Source: an uncultured Opitutia bacterium (GTDB taxonomy: Bacteria; Verrucomicrobiota; Verrucomicrobiia; Opitutales; Opitutaceae). Taken from it: DNA of 33,693 bases. How positions within the stretch are numbered: position 1 is the stretch's first letter; each line of letters starts with the position of its first letter. A program made the translations under genes and the position numbers. Below are positions 22,884 through 30,957 of the stretch, piece by piece. Location: the NCBI GenBank assembly GCA_937952235.1, contig CALFZM010000384.1, positions 1-33,693 on the forward strand, read 5' to 3'. A model generated the notes under the pieces. The model searched no databases. It was given only the letters and a program-made list of their open reading frames with translations, and was not told the origin of the DNA.

Positions 22884-24337
22884 AACCGTCCCCCTCCTCC
22901 CCTCTCTTCGCCGCAGCCGACCTCGCCGGGACCGCCGCTTCCAGCGGATCACGGCCGCCCCACGCGCTGAAGCCCAAACTTCTCATCGTCGACGACGACG
23001 AGGAGATCCGCACGCAGATGCGCTGGGCGCTGGCCGCGGACTACACCGTGATCCTGGGCGGTGACCGCGCGGCGGCGCTCGAGCAGTTCAAGGCGCATCG
23101 GCCCGCCGTGGTGCTGCTCGACTTGGGGCTGCCGCCGAACCCCGGCACGCCGGAGGAGGGCCTCGCCGCGCTCTCGGAGATCCTGGCGCTGGATCGGATG
23201 GCCAAGGTCGTGATCGTGAGCGGCCAGGGAGAAAAGGGTCCGGCGCTCCGCGCCATCGGCGCCGGCGCCTACGACTTCGTGGGCAAACCGGTGGAGATGG
23301 ACGAGCTGAAGCTGCTCCTGAAACGCTGCTTCCACCTCGCCCAGCTGGAGCGGGAATACCAGCAGATGCAGCAGACGCTGCGCTCGGATTCGTTTGAAGG
23401 CCTGCTCGGCACGGGTCCGCGGATGCAGGTGGTGTTCGATTCGATCCGCAAGGTCGCGACGACCGACGCGCCGGTCCTCATTCTCGGGGAAAGCGGTACC
23501 GGCAAGGAGATGACCGCCCGCGCCATTCACCAGCGGAGCGAACGCAAGGACGGCCCGTTTGTCGCCATCAACTGCAGCGCGATCCCGGAATCCCTGATCG
23601 AGAGCGAACTCTTCGGGCACGAAAAAGGCGCCTTCACCGGCGCCCACGCGCAGCGCAAGGGCCGGATCGAGCATTCGAGCGGCGGCACCCTCTTCCTCGA
23701 CGAAATCGGCGAGGTGCCGCTTCCGATCCAGGTGAAGCTGCTGCGCTTCCTCCAGGAACAGTACATCGAGCGGGTCGGCGGCCGGCAGGAAATCCCCGTG
23801 GATACGCGGGTCATCGCGGCGACCAACGCCGACCTGAAGAAGGGAATGGCCGCGGGCACTTTCCGGGAAGACCTGTTTTACCGCCTGGCCGTCGTGCAGA
23901 TCCTGCTGCCGGCGCTGCGGGATCGCGACGACGACATCGTGGTGCTCGCGCAAGCCTTCCTGCAGCGGTTCGCGACGGAGAATGGGAAGACCGGGCTGAC
24001 TTTTGCCCCCGACGCGCTGCGCGCGATCCGTCAACATCCCTGGCCCGGCAACGTGCGCGAACTGCAGAACCGGGTGAAGCGCGGCGTGATCATGAGCGAG
24101 GGCAAACGCCTGACCGCGGCCGACATGGAACTCGAGACGACGGGCGGTGCGCACGGCGCAACCACGCTCAAGGAGGCGCGCGAACGCCTCGAAAACGAGA
24201 TGATCCGAAGCGTGCTCCGCAAGCATAACGGCCGGATCACTTCCGCGGCGCTGGAACTGGGCATCAGCCGTCCGACGCTTTACGAGCTGATGGACAAGCT
24301 CGGCATCGAAAAGCACGGCACGGACAAGGCGGAGTAA
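22880..24337 (+). CDS. prsR: PEP-CTERM-box response regulator PrsR (sigma54 activator)
   Basis: A 485-residue response regulator. The receiver domain spans residues 32-150 with acidic pair LIVDDDEE and phospho-acceptor Asp81 in LLDLGLPP; GLPPNPGTPEEGLAAL is characteristic of PrsR. The AAA+ domain follows from about 175 to 405: Walker A GESGTGKE, the sigma54-contacting GAFTGA loop (GHEKGAFTGAH), Walker B GTLFLDEIGE, sensor II region. A Fis-type helix-turn-helix closes the protein (GRITSAALELGISRPTLYELMDKLGI). All activator residues are present, so it should open sigma54 promoters when phosphorylated by PrsK. A 30-residue N-terminal extension precedes the receiver; no later Met is available before it. 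Start overlaps the prsK stop (ATGA), so the pair is translationally coupled. Confidence 0.92.
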   Translation: MKPSPSSPLFAAADLAGTAASSGSRPPHALKPKLLIVDDDEEIRTQMRWALAADYTVILGGDRAAALEQFKAHRPAVVLLDLGLPPNPGTPEEGLAALSEILALDRMAKVVIVSGQGEKGPALRAIGAGAYDFVGKPVEMDELKLLLKRCFHLAQLEREYQQMQQTLRSDSFEGLLGTGPRMQVVFDSIRKVATTDAPVLILGESGTGKEMTARAIHQRSERKDGPFVAINCSAIPESLIESELFGHEKGAFTGAHAQRKGRIEHSSGGTLFLDEIGEVPLPIQVKLLRFLQEQYIERVGGRQEIPVDTRVIAATNADLKKGMAAGTFREDLFYRLAVVQILLPALRDRDDDIVVLAQAFLQRFATENGKTGLTFAPDALRAIRQHPWPGNVRELQNRVKRGVIMSEGKRLTAADMELETTGGAHGATTLKEARERLENEMIRSVLRKHNGRITSAALELGISRPTLYELMDKLGIEKHGTDKAE

Positions 24338-24544
24338 CCGCCGTCCGGCCCCCGCGGGCGGGACCGCTTCCCGCTCCTTCGACCTCGCCACCACGAGGTT
24401 CCCGTACCTTCGAGTCAGAAGGAAACCCACGCGTCCACGCCCGCGGCGATTCACGGCGGGTTTTGCCTGTCCCAAGGGCGGCTCCTTCCAGGAATGGTAG
24501 CGCTCCGTTGCGGCCGGCCGCGCGGCGCAAGGGCAAGTGCGCGC

Positions 24545-24576
24545 AAAAAAAGGCGGGAGAGCGAAGCTCTCCCGCC
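24545..24576 (-). terminator. Rho-independent terminator of the Ig-repeat gene
   Basis: A perfect inverted repeat GGCGGGAGAGC...GCTCTCCCGCC (24552-24576) has seven As on its left (24545-24551), a U-tract for leftward transcription. It lies about 25 bp beyond the stop codon at 24599. Confidence 0.88.
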
Positions 24577-24598
24577 GCAAGACTGGCCTGGTCGGTGA

Positions 24599-27232
24599 TC
24601 AGGGAACCTCGTAAAGTTCCACGAGGCCCACGCCACTGGAGCCGTTGGCGCCGGTGACCACGACGGTATAGGCTCCGGGCTCGAGGACGGTGAAGAGCAC
24701 CGCGTCGCGACTCTCGGGGTTGGCGAACCCGAAGGCACCGACCCGGGTGAAGATGGAATCGTACACCTCGCCGCCGCCCCAGTTGTCGTTCTGTTCCACC
24801 ATCGTGGAGCCGCGGTAGACCTCGAGCTTCGGGTCTTCGATCGCATCAGTCACCCCGAACGCCGCGAGGGCGGGGCCCACCGCGCGAATCAGCACGCGCT
24901 TGGGCTGGGTGCCGGCGATGACGAAGCCGACATTCGGAGCCTCGGCGCCACCGACATGGGCTCGGACCGACAGGTTGACGAGACGCGTGGTGGCGTTCGC
25001 CGCCGTGTCGTAGACCTCCACGAGCGCGACGCCCGTCGTGGCGTCCTTGCTGGTGACCTGGGCCGTGTAGGCTCCGGACCGCAACGTGGCCATCAGCGCC
25101 GCATCCTGGCCGAGCTGGCGGAGCCCGAAGGCGCCCACGCCGGCGCTGACCCCCTCGATCATCAGGGCATTCTCGTTGGTGATCCAGTCGTCGTTGAACG
25201 CGGTGAGGCTGGCGCCGGAGTACAGCGAGAGGCTGGGATCTGCGAGCGCCTCGGTGACGCCGAAGTCACGCAAGGACGGACCGACGCCGCGGATGAGCAC
25301 CTGCTTGTTCGACGCACCATCGACCACGAAGCCGACGATCAGACCTTCGCTGCCGCTACCGGCGTTCGCCCGGACGGACAGGTTGACCAACTGGGAGGCG
25401 CCGACGTCGGTGCCGGTTCCGGCGGTCTCGCCGCCGTCCGTACCCGACACGTCGTCGTCGCGCCGGCCGAACACGCTTTCGACCATGAGCGTGGCGGACG
25501 TGCTGACCACCCAGCCGATCGAGTTGGAGACGAGGACGGAGTATTTGGCGGCGTCCGAGCGGGAGACGCTCTTCAGCACGAGGGTCGAGCTGGTCGCACC
25601 GGAGATGTTCACTCCGTTGCGCCGCCACTGGTACTTGGGGGCCGGAGAGCCAACCGCCGACACCGAGAAGGTCACGTTCGAGCGGATGAACACCGCCCGG
25701 CTTTGCGGCTGGGACGTGATGACGGGCGGGCCGGCGATGACGAGATCGGCGGCAGTGCTGGTCACCGAGCCGGCGGAATTGGTCGCGACGACGGTGTAGC
25801 TGCCGACATTCGAACTGCTCACCGAGGAGAACGAGAGGGAGGGGGCCGTGGCGCCAGGGATGTTGTAACCGTTCTTGCGCCACTGCAGGCTGGCGGACCC
25901 TGACACTCCCACCGTGAATCGCGCCGCCGCACCGTCGGCAACCAACTGCGAAACAGGCTGCGTCGTGATGACCGGCTTGGACGTCGTGCTGGAGATCTCC
26001 ACCGCAAGGATCGAGCCGCTGCTCACGACCGAGCCCGCGCTGTTGGAGACCATCACCGTGTACGTGCCGGCATCGGTGGAGCTTGCCGCGGGGATCGTAA
26101 AGTTTGCGCTCGTGGCACCGGAGATCGCGGCACCGTTCTTGCGCCATTGATACGAGGGCGCGGGCGAACCGGTCGCCGAGACCGCCATCGTGGCACCACT
26201 GCCGGCGACAACCGTCTGATTCGGGACGGGCTGCAGAAGGATCACGGGAGCGGAAGCCGTCACACCACCGCCGACAGCGCCGCCACCGCCGACGCTACCT
26301 CCGCCACCACCGGAACCGCCGGAACCGCCGGCCGCGGGTTCCGAAACGATGAGCGTCGAGGCGGCGCTCGTCACGGATCCGGCCGAGTTTGAAACCAGGA
26401 CCGTATACGAGGCGGCGTCGCCGGACGAAACGGACGCGATCGTGAAGGAGGCGGACGTCGCGCCTGTGATCGCCACACCGCCCTTGCGCCACTGATAGGC
26501 AGGCGTGGGCGTGCCCGTCGCATCCACCGAGAAGGAGGCCGAGGCTCCGGCAACGATCGTCTGGCTGGCCACGGGCTGGACATTGATGACCGGAGCGGTA
26601 CCCACGACGGGGGCCGCGGTGACGGTCAGGGTCGATACGGCGCTCGTGACCGAGCCCGCCACATTCGTTACCACCACCGTGTAGCTGCCTTCGTCCGCGC
26701 CGGAAATATTGGCGAGGTTCAAAGTCGCCGAGGTCGCACCGGAGATATTCGCGGCGTTCTTGCGCCACTGGAACGTGGGCGCCGGCGTGCCGGTTGCCGT
26801 CACCGACAGGGTGGCGGCGCTGCCCGCCGCCAGGGTCTGGCTCGCGACCGGCTGGACGGTGATGACCGGAGCGACGTTGACGACGACCGGCTCCTGCACC
26901 GTGAGGACCTCTTCGGGGCTGGTGGCGGAGCCCAGGAGGTTGGTCGCCACGACGGAGTAGTTGCCACTGTCACCCAAGGTAGCGGTGGCGATGACATAGG
27001 TCTGTCCGGTCGCACCGGCGATGGGCACGCCGTTCTTGCGCCACTGGAAGGTCGGCGCGGGCGAGCCGTCCGCAGTCGCATACAGCGTGACGCTGGTGCC
27101 GACCGTGACCGGATTAGCGCCGTGCGCCTCGGCTGCCAAAGCTCCCAATGCGGCGAGCGCGGCAATTTTCGCTACGATTCCGCGGCTCGCGAGATTCGCT
27201 GCCGCGCTTGAAACGTGAGTGAACAAATTCAT
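24599..27232 (-). CDS. Large secreted Ig-repeat protein with two C-terminal verrucomicrobial domains
   Basis: An 877-residue exported protein. The N-terminus (IVAKIAALAALGALAAEAHG) looks like a signal peptide with a longer n-region. About six Ig I-set-like repeats follow, each with PAPTFQWRKNG-type and SYTVVVTNVAGSVTS-type strands; the first is shortened at its start. A glycine run (GGSGGSGGGGGSVGGGG, about residues 303-320) splits repeats 3 and 4. After an acidic linker come two tandem copies (about 620-745 and 749-877) of the domain also seen at 19745: LVNLSVRA, VLIRAVGPALAAFGVT, NDNWGG, EPGAYTVVVTG. Probably a cell-surface adhesin or matrix protein. It is a single-gene unit with a structured leader (27272-27325), a good GTGAGGGG ribosome site just before the ATG and its own terminator. 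It converges with prsR. No PEP-CTERM motif is present. Confidence 0.88.
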   Translation of the reverse strand: MNLFTHVSSAAANLASRGIVAKIAALAALGALAAEAHGANPVTVGTSVTLYATADGSPAPTFQWRKNGVPIAGATGQTYVIATATLGDSGNYSVVATNLLGSATSPEEVLTVQEPVVVNVAPVITVQPVASQTLAAGSAATLSVTATGTPAPTFQWRKNAANISGATSATLNLANISGADEGSYTVVVTNVAGSVTSAVSTLTVTAAPVVGTAPVINVQPVASQTIVAGASASFSVDATGTPTPAYQWRKGGVAITGATSASFTIASVSSGDAASYTVLVSNSAGSVTSAASTLIVSEPAAGGSGGSGGGGGSVGGGGAVGGGVTASAPVILLQPVPNQTVVAGSGATMAVSATGSPAPSYQWRKNGAAISGATSANFTIPAASSTDAGTYTVMVSNSAGSVVSSGSILAVEISSTTSKPVITTQPVSQLVADGAAARFTVGVSGSASLQWRKNGYNIPGATAPSLSFSSVSSSNVGSYTVVATNSAGSVTSTAADLVIAGPPVITSQPQSRAVFIRSNVTFSVSAVGSPAPKYQWRRNGVNISGATSSTLVLKSVSRSDAAKYSVLVSNSIGWVVSTSATLMVESVFGRRDDDVSGTDGGETAGTGTDVGASQLVNLSVRANAGSGSEGLIVGFVVDGASNKQVLIRGVGPSLRDFGVTEALADPSLSLYSGASLTAFNDDWITNENALMIEGVSAGVGAFGLRQLGQDAALMATLRSGAYTAQVTSKDATTGVALVEVYDTAANATTRLVNLSVRAHVGGAEAPNVGFVIAGTQPKRVLIRAVGPALAAFGVTDAIEDPKLEVYRGSTMVEQNDNWGGGEVYDSIFTRVGAFGFANPESRDAVLFTVLEPGAYTVVVTGANGSSGVGLVELYEVP

Positions 27233-27271
27233 TGCCCCTCACTTCGTGACACACCTTGAGCCCCAAAAATC

Positions 27272-27325
27272 AGGAGACTACGAACGGCCTGGTGGGTAAA
27301 GGCCGCAGAGTTGCAAGAGACTCCT
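27272..27325 (-). promoter_or_regulatory. Structured 5' leader of the Ig-repeat gene
   Basis: On the minus strand an outer stem AGGAGTCT/AGTCTCCT (one mismatch) encloses an inner hairpin GGCCT-(9 nt)-AGGCC with a purine-poor loop TTACCCACC. It sits 40-93 nt upstream of the start codon. It does not match a riboswitch class that I can recall. The 283-bp gap 27233-27515 otherwise holds only the terminator at 27458-27489 and AT-rich sequence around 27325-27375 that may be the promoter. Confidence 0.4.
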
Positions 27326-27457
27326 TTCTAGCTATTTATGGGCGGAGATTTTTCACACGTTTTTGCGGCAGGGCCAATTTACGCGGCGTTCACCTCCGCT
27401 GCATGCAGGCTTGGCCGGTCCCGTTCTCACACCCGCGCCGTGGCGCGGTACGCGGAC

Positions 27458-27489
27458 AAAAAAAGAGGCGCGCCGGCAATGGGCGCGCC
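27458..27489 (-). terminator. Rho-independent terminator of the polysaccharide-export gene
   Basis: GGCGCGCC (27467-27474) and GGCGCGCC (27482-27489) form a self-complementary stem around a 7-nt loop, with seven As on the left (27458-27464) giving a U-tract for leftward transcription. It is about 27 bp past the stop at 27516. Confidence 0.85.
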
Positions 27490-27515
27490 CGAAAAAAACT
27501 GAGGTGAGTTCAACC

Positions 27516-28175
27516 TCAGAACCAGGAGATCTTTTCTGGTACGTGCACGGTGTCGTGTGCCTTGAGATAGAACGGTTCCTTGATCTGCCCCTTCAACAGC
27601 GCGTCGATGTCGAGCGGGTAGGTTTTGATCTGATCGTCTTCCTGCCGCAGCACCCGGGCTTTCCTGGCATTGGCGCGGGTGGGATCGAGGCCTCCCGCTT
27701 CCATGATGGCATCGTAAGCCGTCAACGCGCGCTCAGCCGTGATCTTCCCGGGCTTCATCACCGCTCCGCTGACATAGACGGCGAACGTCGATGAGATCAC
27801 CGTGACCTTCACTTCCTTCGACGTGAGTTGCGACGAATAGGCCTCGCTCAGTTCCTTTTCCAACTGCGCCGGCGTCTTGTCGGCGACCTTGATTTCGCCG
27901 ATGATGGTCAGATTCACTCGGCCATCGCGTCGGATCTGTTGCTGCTGATCGAGGTTTGGCGCGGCAGGAAACGCGATCTTGATCACATCGCCCGGATTCA
28001 ACGTCTGTACATCGGGCAAGACCTTGGTCGGGGGACCCGCGTTGACCGGCTGGTTCGAGCACGCGGAAAGAAACGTCAGCGCGACGCCGAGCAGGCACGC
28101 GACCATCACGCGCGTCGCAAAGGCGCCGTGCGTCGCGGAAATCTGAGCACATGACCTAAACGGGGTCGTATCCAT
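27516..28175 (-). CDS. Polysaccharide export lipoprotein (Wza/KpsD-like, short form)
   Basis: A 219-residue protein. A hydrophobic stretch ends in the lipobox LSAC (residues 36-39), so it should be lipidated and outer-membrane bound. Residues about 58-140 are the Poly_export domain (LNPGDVIKIAFPAAPNLDQQQQIRRDGRVNLTIIGEIKVADKTPAQLEKEL). Residues 145-219 are an SLBB-type beta-grasp segment (FAVYVSGAVMKPGKITAERALTAYDAIMEAGG ... FYLKAHDTVHVPEK). It is shorter than Wza (about 380 residues), having one SLBB unit and no C-terminal barrel helix. Such proteins build the export channel for exopolysaccharide. The start may instead be the Met at residue 24 (28106), but that form would lack a basic n-region. 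It is a solitary gene here with its own terminator; prsK/prsR nearby may control it. Confidence 0.87.
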   Translation of the reverse strand: MDTTPFRSCAQISATHGAFATRVMVACLLGVALTFLSACSNQPVNAGPPTKVLPDVQTLNPGDVIKIAFPAAPNLDQQQQIRRDGRVNLTIIGEIKVADKTPAQLEKELSEAYSSQLTSKEVKVTVISSTFAVYVSGAVMKPGKITAERALTAYDAIMEAGGLDPTRANARKARVLRQEDDQIKTYPLDIDALLKGQIKEPFYLKAHDTVHVPEKISWF

Positions 28176-28509
28176 AGGTTACTGCCATATCGGCAATCCC
28201 CTGGAACCATCAAGCGGATTCCCGGGAGAGCCGGTGACGGAAAACTGGATACAGCGAGGCGCGGGGGCGGGCCAGAGCCCTCGAACCAGCCGCCGGCTCC
28301 AGCGTGAACTCCTTGGCCCGCGCCGACTTTGGGCGTTCAGCGGCGGGACCCGTTGTCGCCTTCCGGCGGAGATCCCTCCCGTTGCCCGCGAAAGATCGCG
28401 CTCCCCCCGCCGCGGGCGGGCCTTTGAAAACTCCTTTACTCGCTTCCCGTCGAGCGGGGCATCGCAGCGGCGCCGGGAACGCCCGTTTATTCAGCTCACC
28501 AGCCGGTGC
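28176..28509. other. Intergenic region between the sugar operon and the export gene
   Basis: This 334-bp stretch lies downstream of the leftward dehydrogenase gene and upstream of the leftward export gene, so it should contain the operon end and the export promoter. I see no T-run terminator, no convincing -24/-12 or -35/-10 pair and no RNA gene. Open frames crossing it lack recognisable protein features. Confidence 0.5.
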
Positions 28510-29538
28510 CTACGATACTTCTACCATCGCCTTGATCACGCCCGCTTCCGGGCGCACCCAACCGGGGAACGCATCGATCATGGTGTCGAAGTGGGCGCGG
28601 TGCGAAATCCAAGGTTTGGTATCGATGCGGCCGGACTCGATGAGAGAGACGATGCGGCCGAAGTCCGCGGAACGCGCATTGCGAGACGCGAGGAGCGTCA
28701 ATTCCCGTCGGTGCATGATTGGCGCGTGAGGAAAGCAGATTTCCTGCTGGGTGATGCCGACAAACACCAACCGACCCCCAAAGGCACAGTATCCCATCGC
28801 CTGGCTCATCGAGCGATTGCTGCCGGTCGCGTCCACGACGACGTCAGCCATCTGGCCGTCAGTGAGTTCGCTGAGCCGGGAAATCTCCGAACCGTCGCCG
28901 CGCGCCAAAATCGTCTCCGTTACCCCCATGCGAGTCCGGCAGAATTCAAGACGCGATTCCACAAGGTCGAGAGCGATGCAGCGCGCGCCTGCCAGGCGGA
29001 CGAACTCCATGACAGAGAGACCGATCGGACCCGCGCCGATCACCAGGACATTTTCACCGGGCACGGCATTGCTTCGATCCACGGCGTGGCACCCGATCGC
29101 GAGCGTTTCGACCAGGGCGAGCTGCTCCCAGTCGAGACTGCGGGAAACATGTAGTTTCCGCGCCGGCAGGAGCACGCGTTCGCGCAGGCCGCCATCGCAC
29201 ATCACGCCCAGCGTCTGGTGTAGTTCGCAGCAGTTCGTGAGTCCACGCCGGCACGAATAGCAGCGCTGACAATTAATATACGGTTCGACGGCGCAGCGAT
29301 CGCCCGGCCGAAGCTCGGATACCCCCGTGCCCACGGCGATGACCTCAACGCCGAGTTCATGGCCAGGTATGCGCGGATAAGAGAAGAACGGCATCTTTCC
29401 CGCGTACCCACTGTAGTCTGTCCCGCAAATGCCAACTCGATGCACCCGGACCAGAACTTCACCGCTGGATGGACTTGGCGGTTCGGGCATCTCTCTCCGG
29501 CTGAAATGGTGCGGCTTCTCCAGAACGATGGCCTTCAT
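28510..29538 (-). CDS. Zinc-dependent medium-chain dehydrogenase (sugar/polyol type)
   Basis: A 342-residue MDR-family oxidoreductase. Catalytic zinc ligands are visible in GICGTDY (Cys38) and PGHELGVEV (His-Glu). Structural-zinc cysteines are in CQRCYSCRRGLTNCC. The NAD(P)-binding motif is VIGAGPIGLSVMEF. The closest recalled groups are L-gulonate/L-galactonate 5-dehydrogenase, RspB-like and L-threonine/sorbitol dehydrogenases, which oxidise a secondary alcohol on sugar acids or polyols. It is the last gene of the leftward sugar operon, 15 bp after the aldo-keto reductase, so it probably oxidises the aldonate made upstream, for example L-fuconate or L-galactonate. Substrate is inferred from context only. 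Confidence 0.87.
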   Translation of the reverse strand: MKAIVLEKPHHFSRREMPEPPSPSSGEVLVRVHRVGICGTDYSGYAGKMPFFSYPRIPGHELGVEVIAVGTGVSELRPGDRCAVEPYINCQRCYSCRRGLTNCCELHQTLGVMCDGGLRERVLLPARKLHVSRSLDWEQLALVETLAIGCHAVDRSNAVPGENVLVIGAGPIGLSVMEFVRLAGARCIALDLVESRLEFCRTRMGVTETILARGDGSEISRLSELTDGQMADVVVDATGSNRSMSQAMGYCAFGGRLVFVGITQQEICFPHAPIMHRRELTLLASRNARSADFGRIVSLIESGRIDTKPWISHRAHFDTMIDAFPGWVRPEAGVIKAMVEVS

Positions 29539-29553
29539 TCAGGTTAGGAACGG

Positions 29554-30486
29554 CTAGTTGTTCTCTGCGAGCCCCTCAACATGTCCGACGTTTCGTACCG
29601 GCGCGAATATCGTCAGGACGTCCGCGAGTAACTCTTGGTCGATCGGCTCCTCCGTCCATCGAGCCCACTGGCGAATATTCGCAGGGTTGGCGCTGCCAGC
29701 GACGGTGGTGGCAATCGCCGGATTCTGCAGAGAAAACTGAAGTGCCAGCTTGGCGATGTCGGTACCGCGGCTCGCACATAATTCCGCCGCGCGGCGGGCC
29801 GCCGCCTTTACCGGCTCAGGTTCCTTCAACCAGCCAGGCAGCGGCGCGTTCGACAGCAGGCGGGCACTGAAAGGCCCGGCGTTCATCGCGCCTATGCCGC
29901 GAGCAGTCAGCTCGGGCACAAGTTCCTCCGCAAAGCGTGTATTCTGCAACGTATTTTGGTTGTAGCTCAATACGCAGTCCACGTTCGTTCGGGCAAGGAT
30001 CCAGCGGAAGACTTTCATGGGATAACCGCTGAACCCGATGTGTCGGACCTTCCCTGCGGCCTGCATCTGCCGGAGCGCCGGCAGGGTTTCCTGCACGATC
30101 TCGTCCAAAGGAACAAACTCGATGTCGTGACACAGCACGATGTCGAGGTGATCTGTGCCCAGCCGGTGCAGCGAAACGTCGACGCTTTCTGCGACGCGGC
30201 GGGCGGAAAAATCGAAATGCCGAAGATCGTAGCGCCCGAGCTTCGTGCAAAGAAGATACTGGTGTCGCGGCACGCCCTTCAGGGCGAGACCCAGCAACAC
30301 TTCGCTCATCCCTCGCCCGTAAAACGGCGATGTATCGATGAGGTTAAATCCGCAGTCGAGAGCAGTTCGAACGCTGGCGAGGGCCTCCTGAAGTGTCACC
30401 TGCCGGAATTCGGCGCCAAGTGAACTTGCGCCGAAACTCAGGATGGGTACCTGCAGTCCGGTTTGGCCGAGAGGGCGGGTTTTCAT
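29554..30486 (-). CDS. Aldo-keto reductase, L-galactose/L-fucose dehydrogenase-like
   Basis: A 310-residue AKR. It begins TRPLGQTGLQVPILSFGASSLG and contains NLIDTSPFYGRGMSE (Asp and Tyr of the catalytic tetrad), LLCTKLGRYD (Lys) and DIVLCHDIEFVPLDEIVQETLPALRQM (His). The CHDIEF segment and the FDFSARRVAESVDVSLHRLGTDHLDI stretch are very like plant L-galactose dehydrogenase and bacterial L-fucose dehydrogenases, which oxidise C1 to the lactone with NAD(P)+. It lies 9 bp downstream of the FucU-like mutarotase and 15 bp upstream of the zinc dehydrogenase gene. This context fits non-phosphorylating oxidation of L-fucose or L-galactose. Which of the two sugars is used is not decidable here. Confidence 0.88.
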   Translation of the reverse strand: MKTRPLGQTGLQVPILSFGASSLGAEFRQVTLQEALASVRTALDCGFNLIDTSPFYGRGMSEVLLGLALKGVPRHQYLLCTKLGRYDLRHFDFSARRVAESVDVSLHRLGTDHLDIVLCHDIEFVPLDEIVQETLPALRQMQAAGKVRHIGFSGYPMKVFRWILARTNVDCVLSYNQNTLQNTRFAEELVPELTARGIGAMNAGPFSARLLSNAPLPGWLKEPEPVKAAARRAAELCASRGTDIAKLALQFSLQNPAIATTVAGSANPANIRQWARWTEEPIDQELLADVLTIFAPVRNVGHVEGLAENN

Positions 30487-30495
30487 CGCGCGATT

Positions 30496-30942
30496 CTAGG
30501 CTACGCGACACCCGACCGTCAGGAGAACATTGGCCCACAGCGACTGATCTCCGGTTTGGATAGTGAGAACGTGGTCCGGGCTCTCAACCTGATTATAAAA
30601 GTCCCACTTTAGAATCGGCGCGAGTGGCACTGACACCCCGCCCTCACGGAGTATTCCCCGAAACTCAGTCCAGACCATCGGCTCTCCGGACTGCGCATAT
30701 GGATCGTCTGGCGGAATCCCCATCGTATTTACCTGCTCAATCGGAAGCGCACTAACGAGAGCACGAAGTACCTGAGCGACTGTGACCAGTCCCGGTGAAA
30801 GATTGAGGCTGACTAGCTCGGCACGGGGCCCGCGCTTCGAGCAAGCAGGATAATTTCCGTCGGCAATGAGGATTCTAGCGTGATGCCCCGATCGGGCGGC
30901 CACGCGTAGGATATCCGGATGAAGCAGTGTCGTCTTAAGCAT
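30496..30942 (-). CDS. RbsD/FucU-family sugar mutarotase
   Basis: A 148-residue protein of the RbsD/FucU family, which speeds interchange of pyranose or anomeric forms of ribose and L-fucose. It starts MLKTTLLHPDILRVAARSGHHARILIADGNYP, matching FucU with the catalytic His in SGHHA and Asp in IADGN. GPRAELVSLNLSPGLVTVAQVLRAL and the C-terminal WANVLLTVGC follow. Placement between an epimerase-like gene (15 bp away) and an L-galactose/L-fucose dehydrogenase-like gene (9 bp away) supports L-fucose or L-galactose as substrate. Base composition is visibly less GC-rich than in the left half of the window. Confidence 0.88.
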   Translation of the reverse strand: MLKTTLLHPDILRVAARSGHHARILIADGNYPACSKRGPRAELVSLNLSPGLVTVAQVLRALVSALPIEQVNTMGIPPDDPYAQSGEPMVWTEFRGILREGGVSVPLAPILKWDFYNQVESPDHVLTIQTGDQSLWANVLLTVGCRVA

Positions 30943-30957
30943 CGAAAAAGAGGGAGG

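Noticed and set aside
25850..27070. Regularly spaced repeats around TTCTTGCGCCACTG as a possible CRISPR array
   Set aside because: They are in frame inside the Ig-repeat gene and encode the recurring QWRKN strand; spacing is about 250 bp, far too long for CRISPR. No CRISPR array was seen anywhere in the window.
27325..27400. sigma54 promoter upstream of the Ig-repeat gene (TTGGCCCTGCCGCAAAA on the minus strand)
   Set aside because: The GG and GC dinucleotides are not at the required ten-base spacing and the TTGC box is absent.
28176..28260. sigma54 promoter upstream of the export gene (TGGTTCCAGGGGATTGC on the minus strand)
   Set aside because: The spacing between GG and GC is two bases too long for a -24/-12 promoter.
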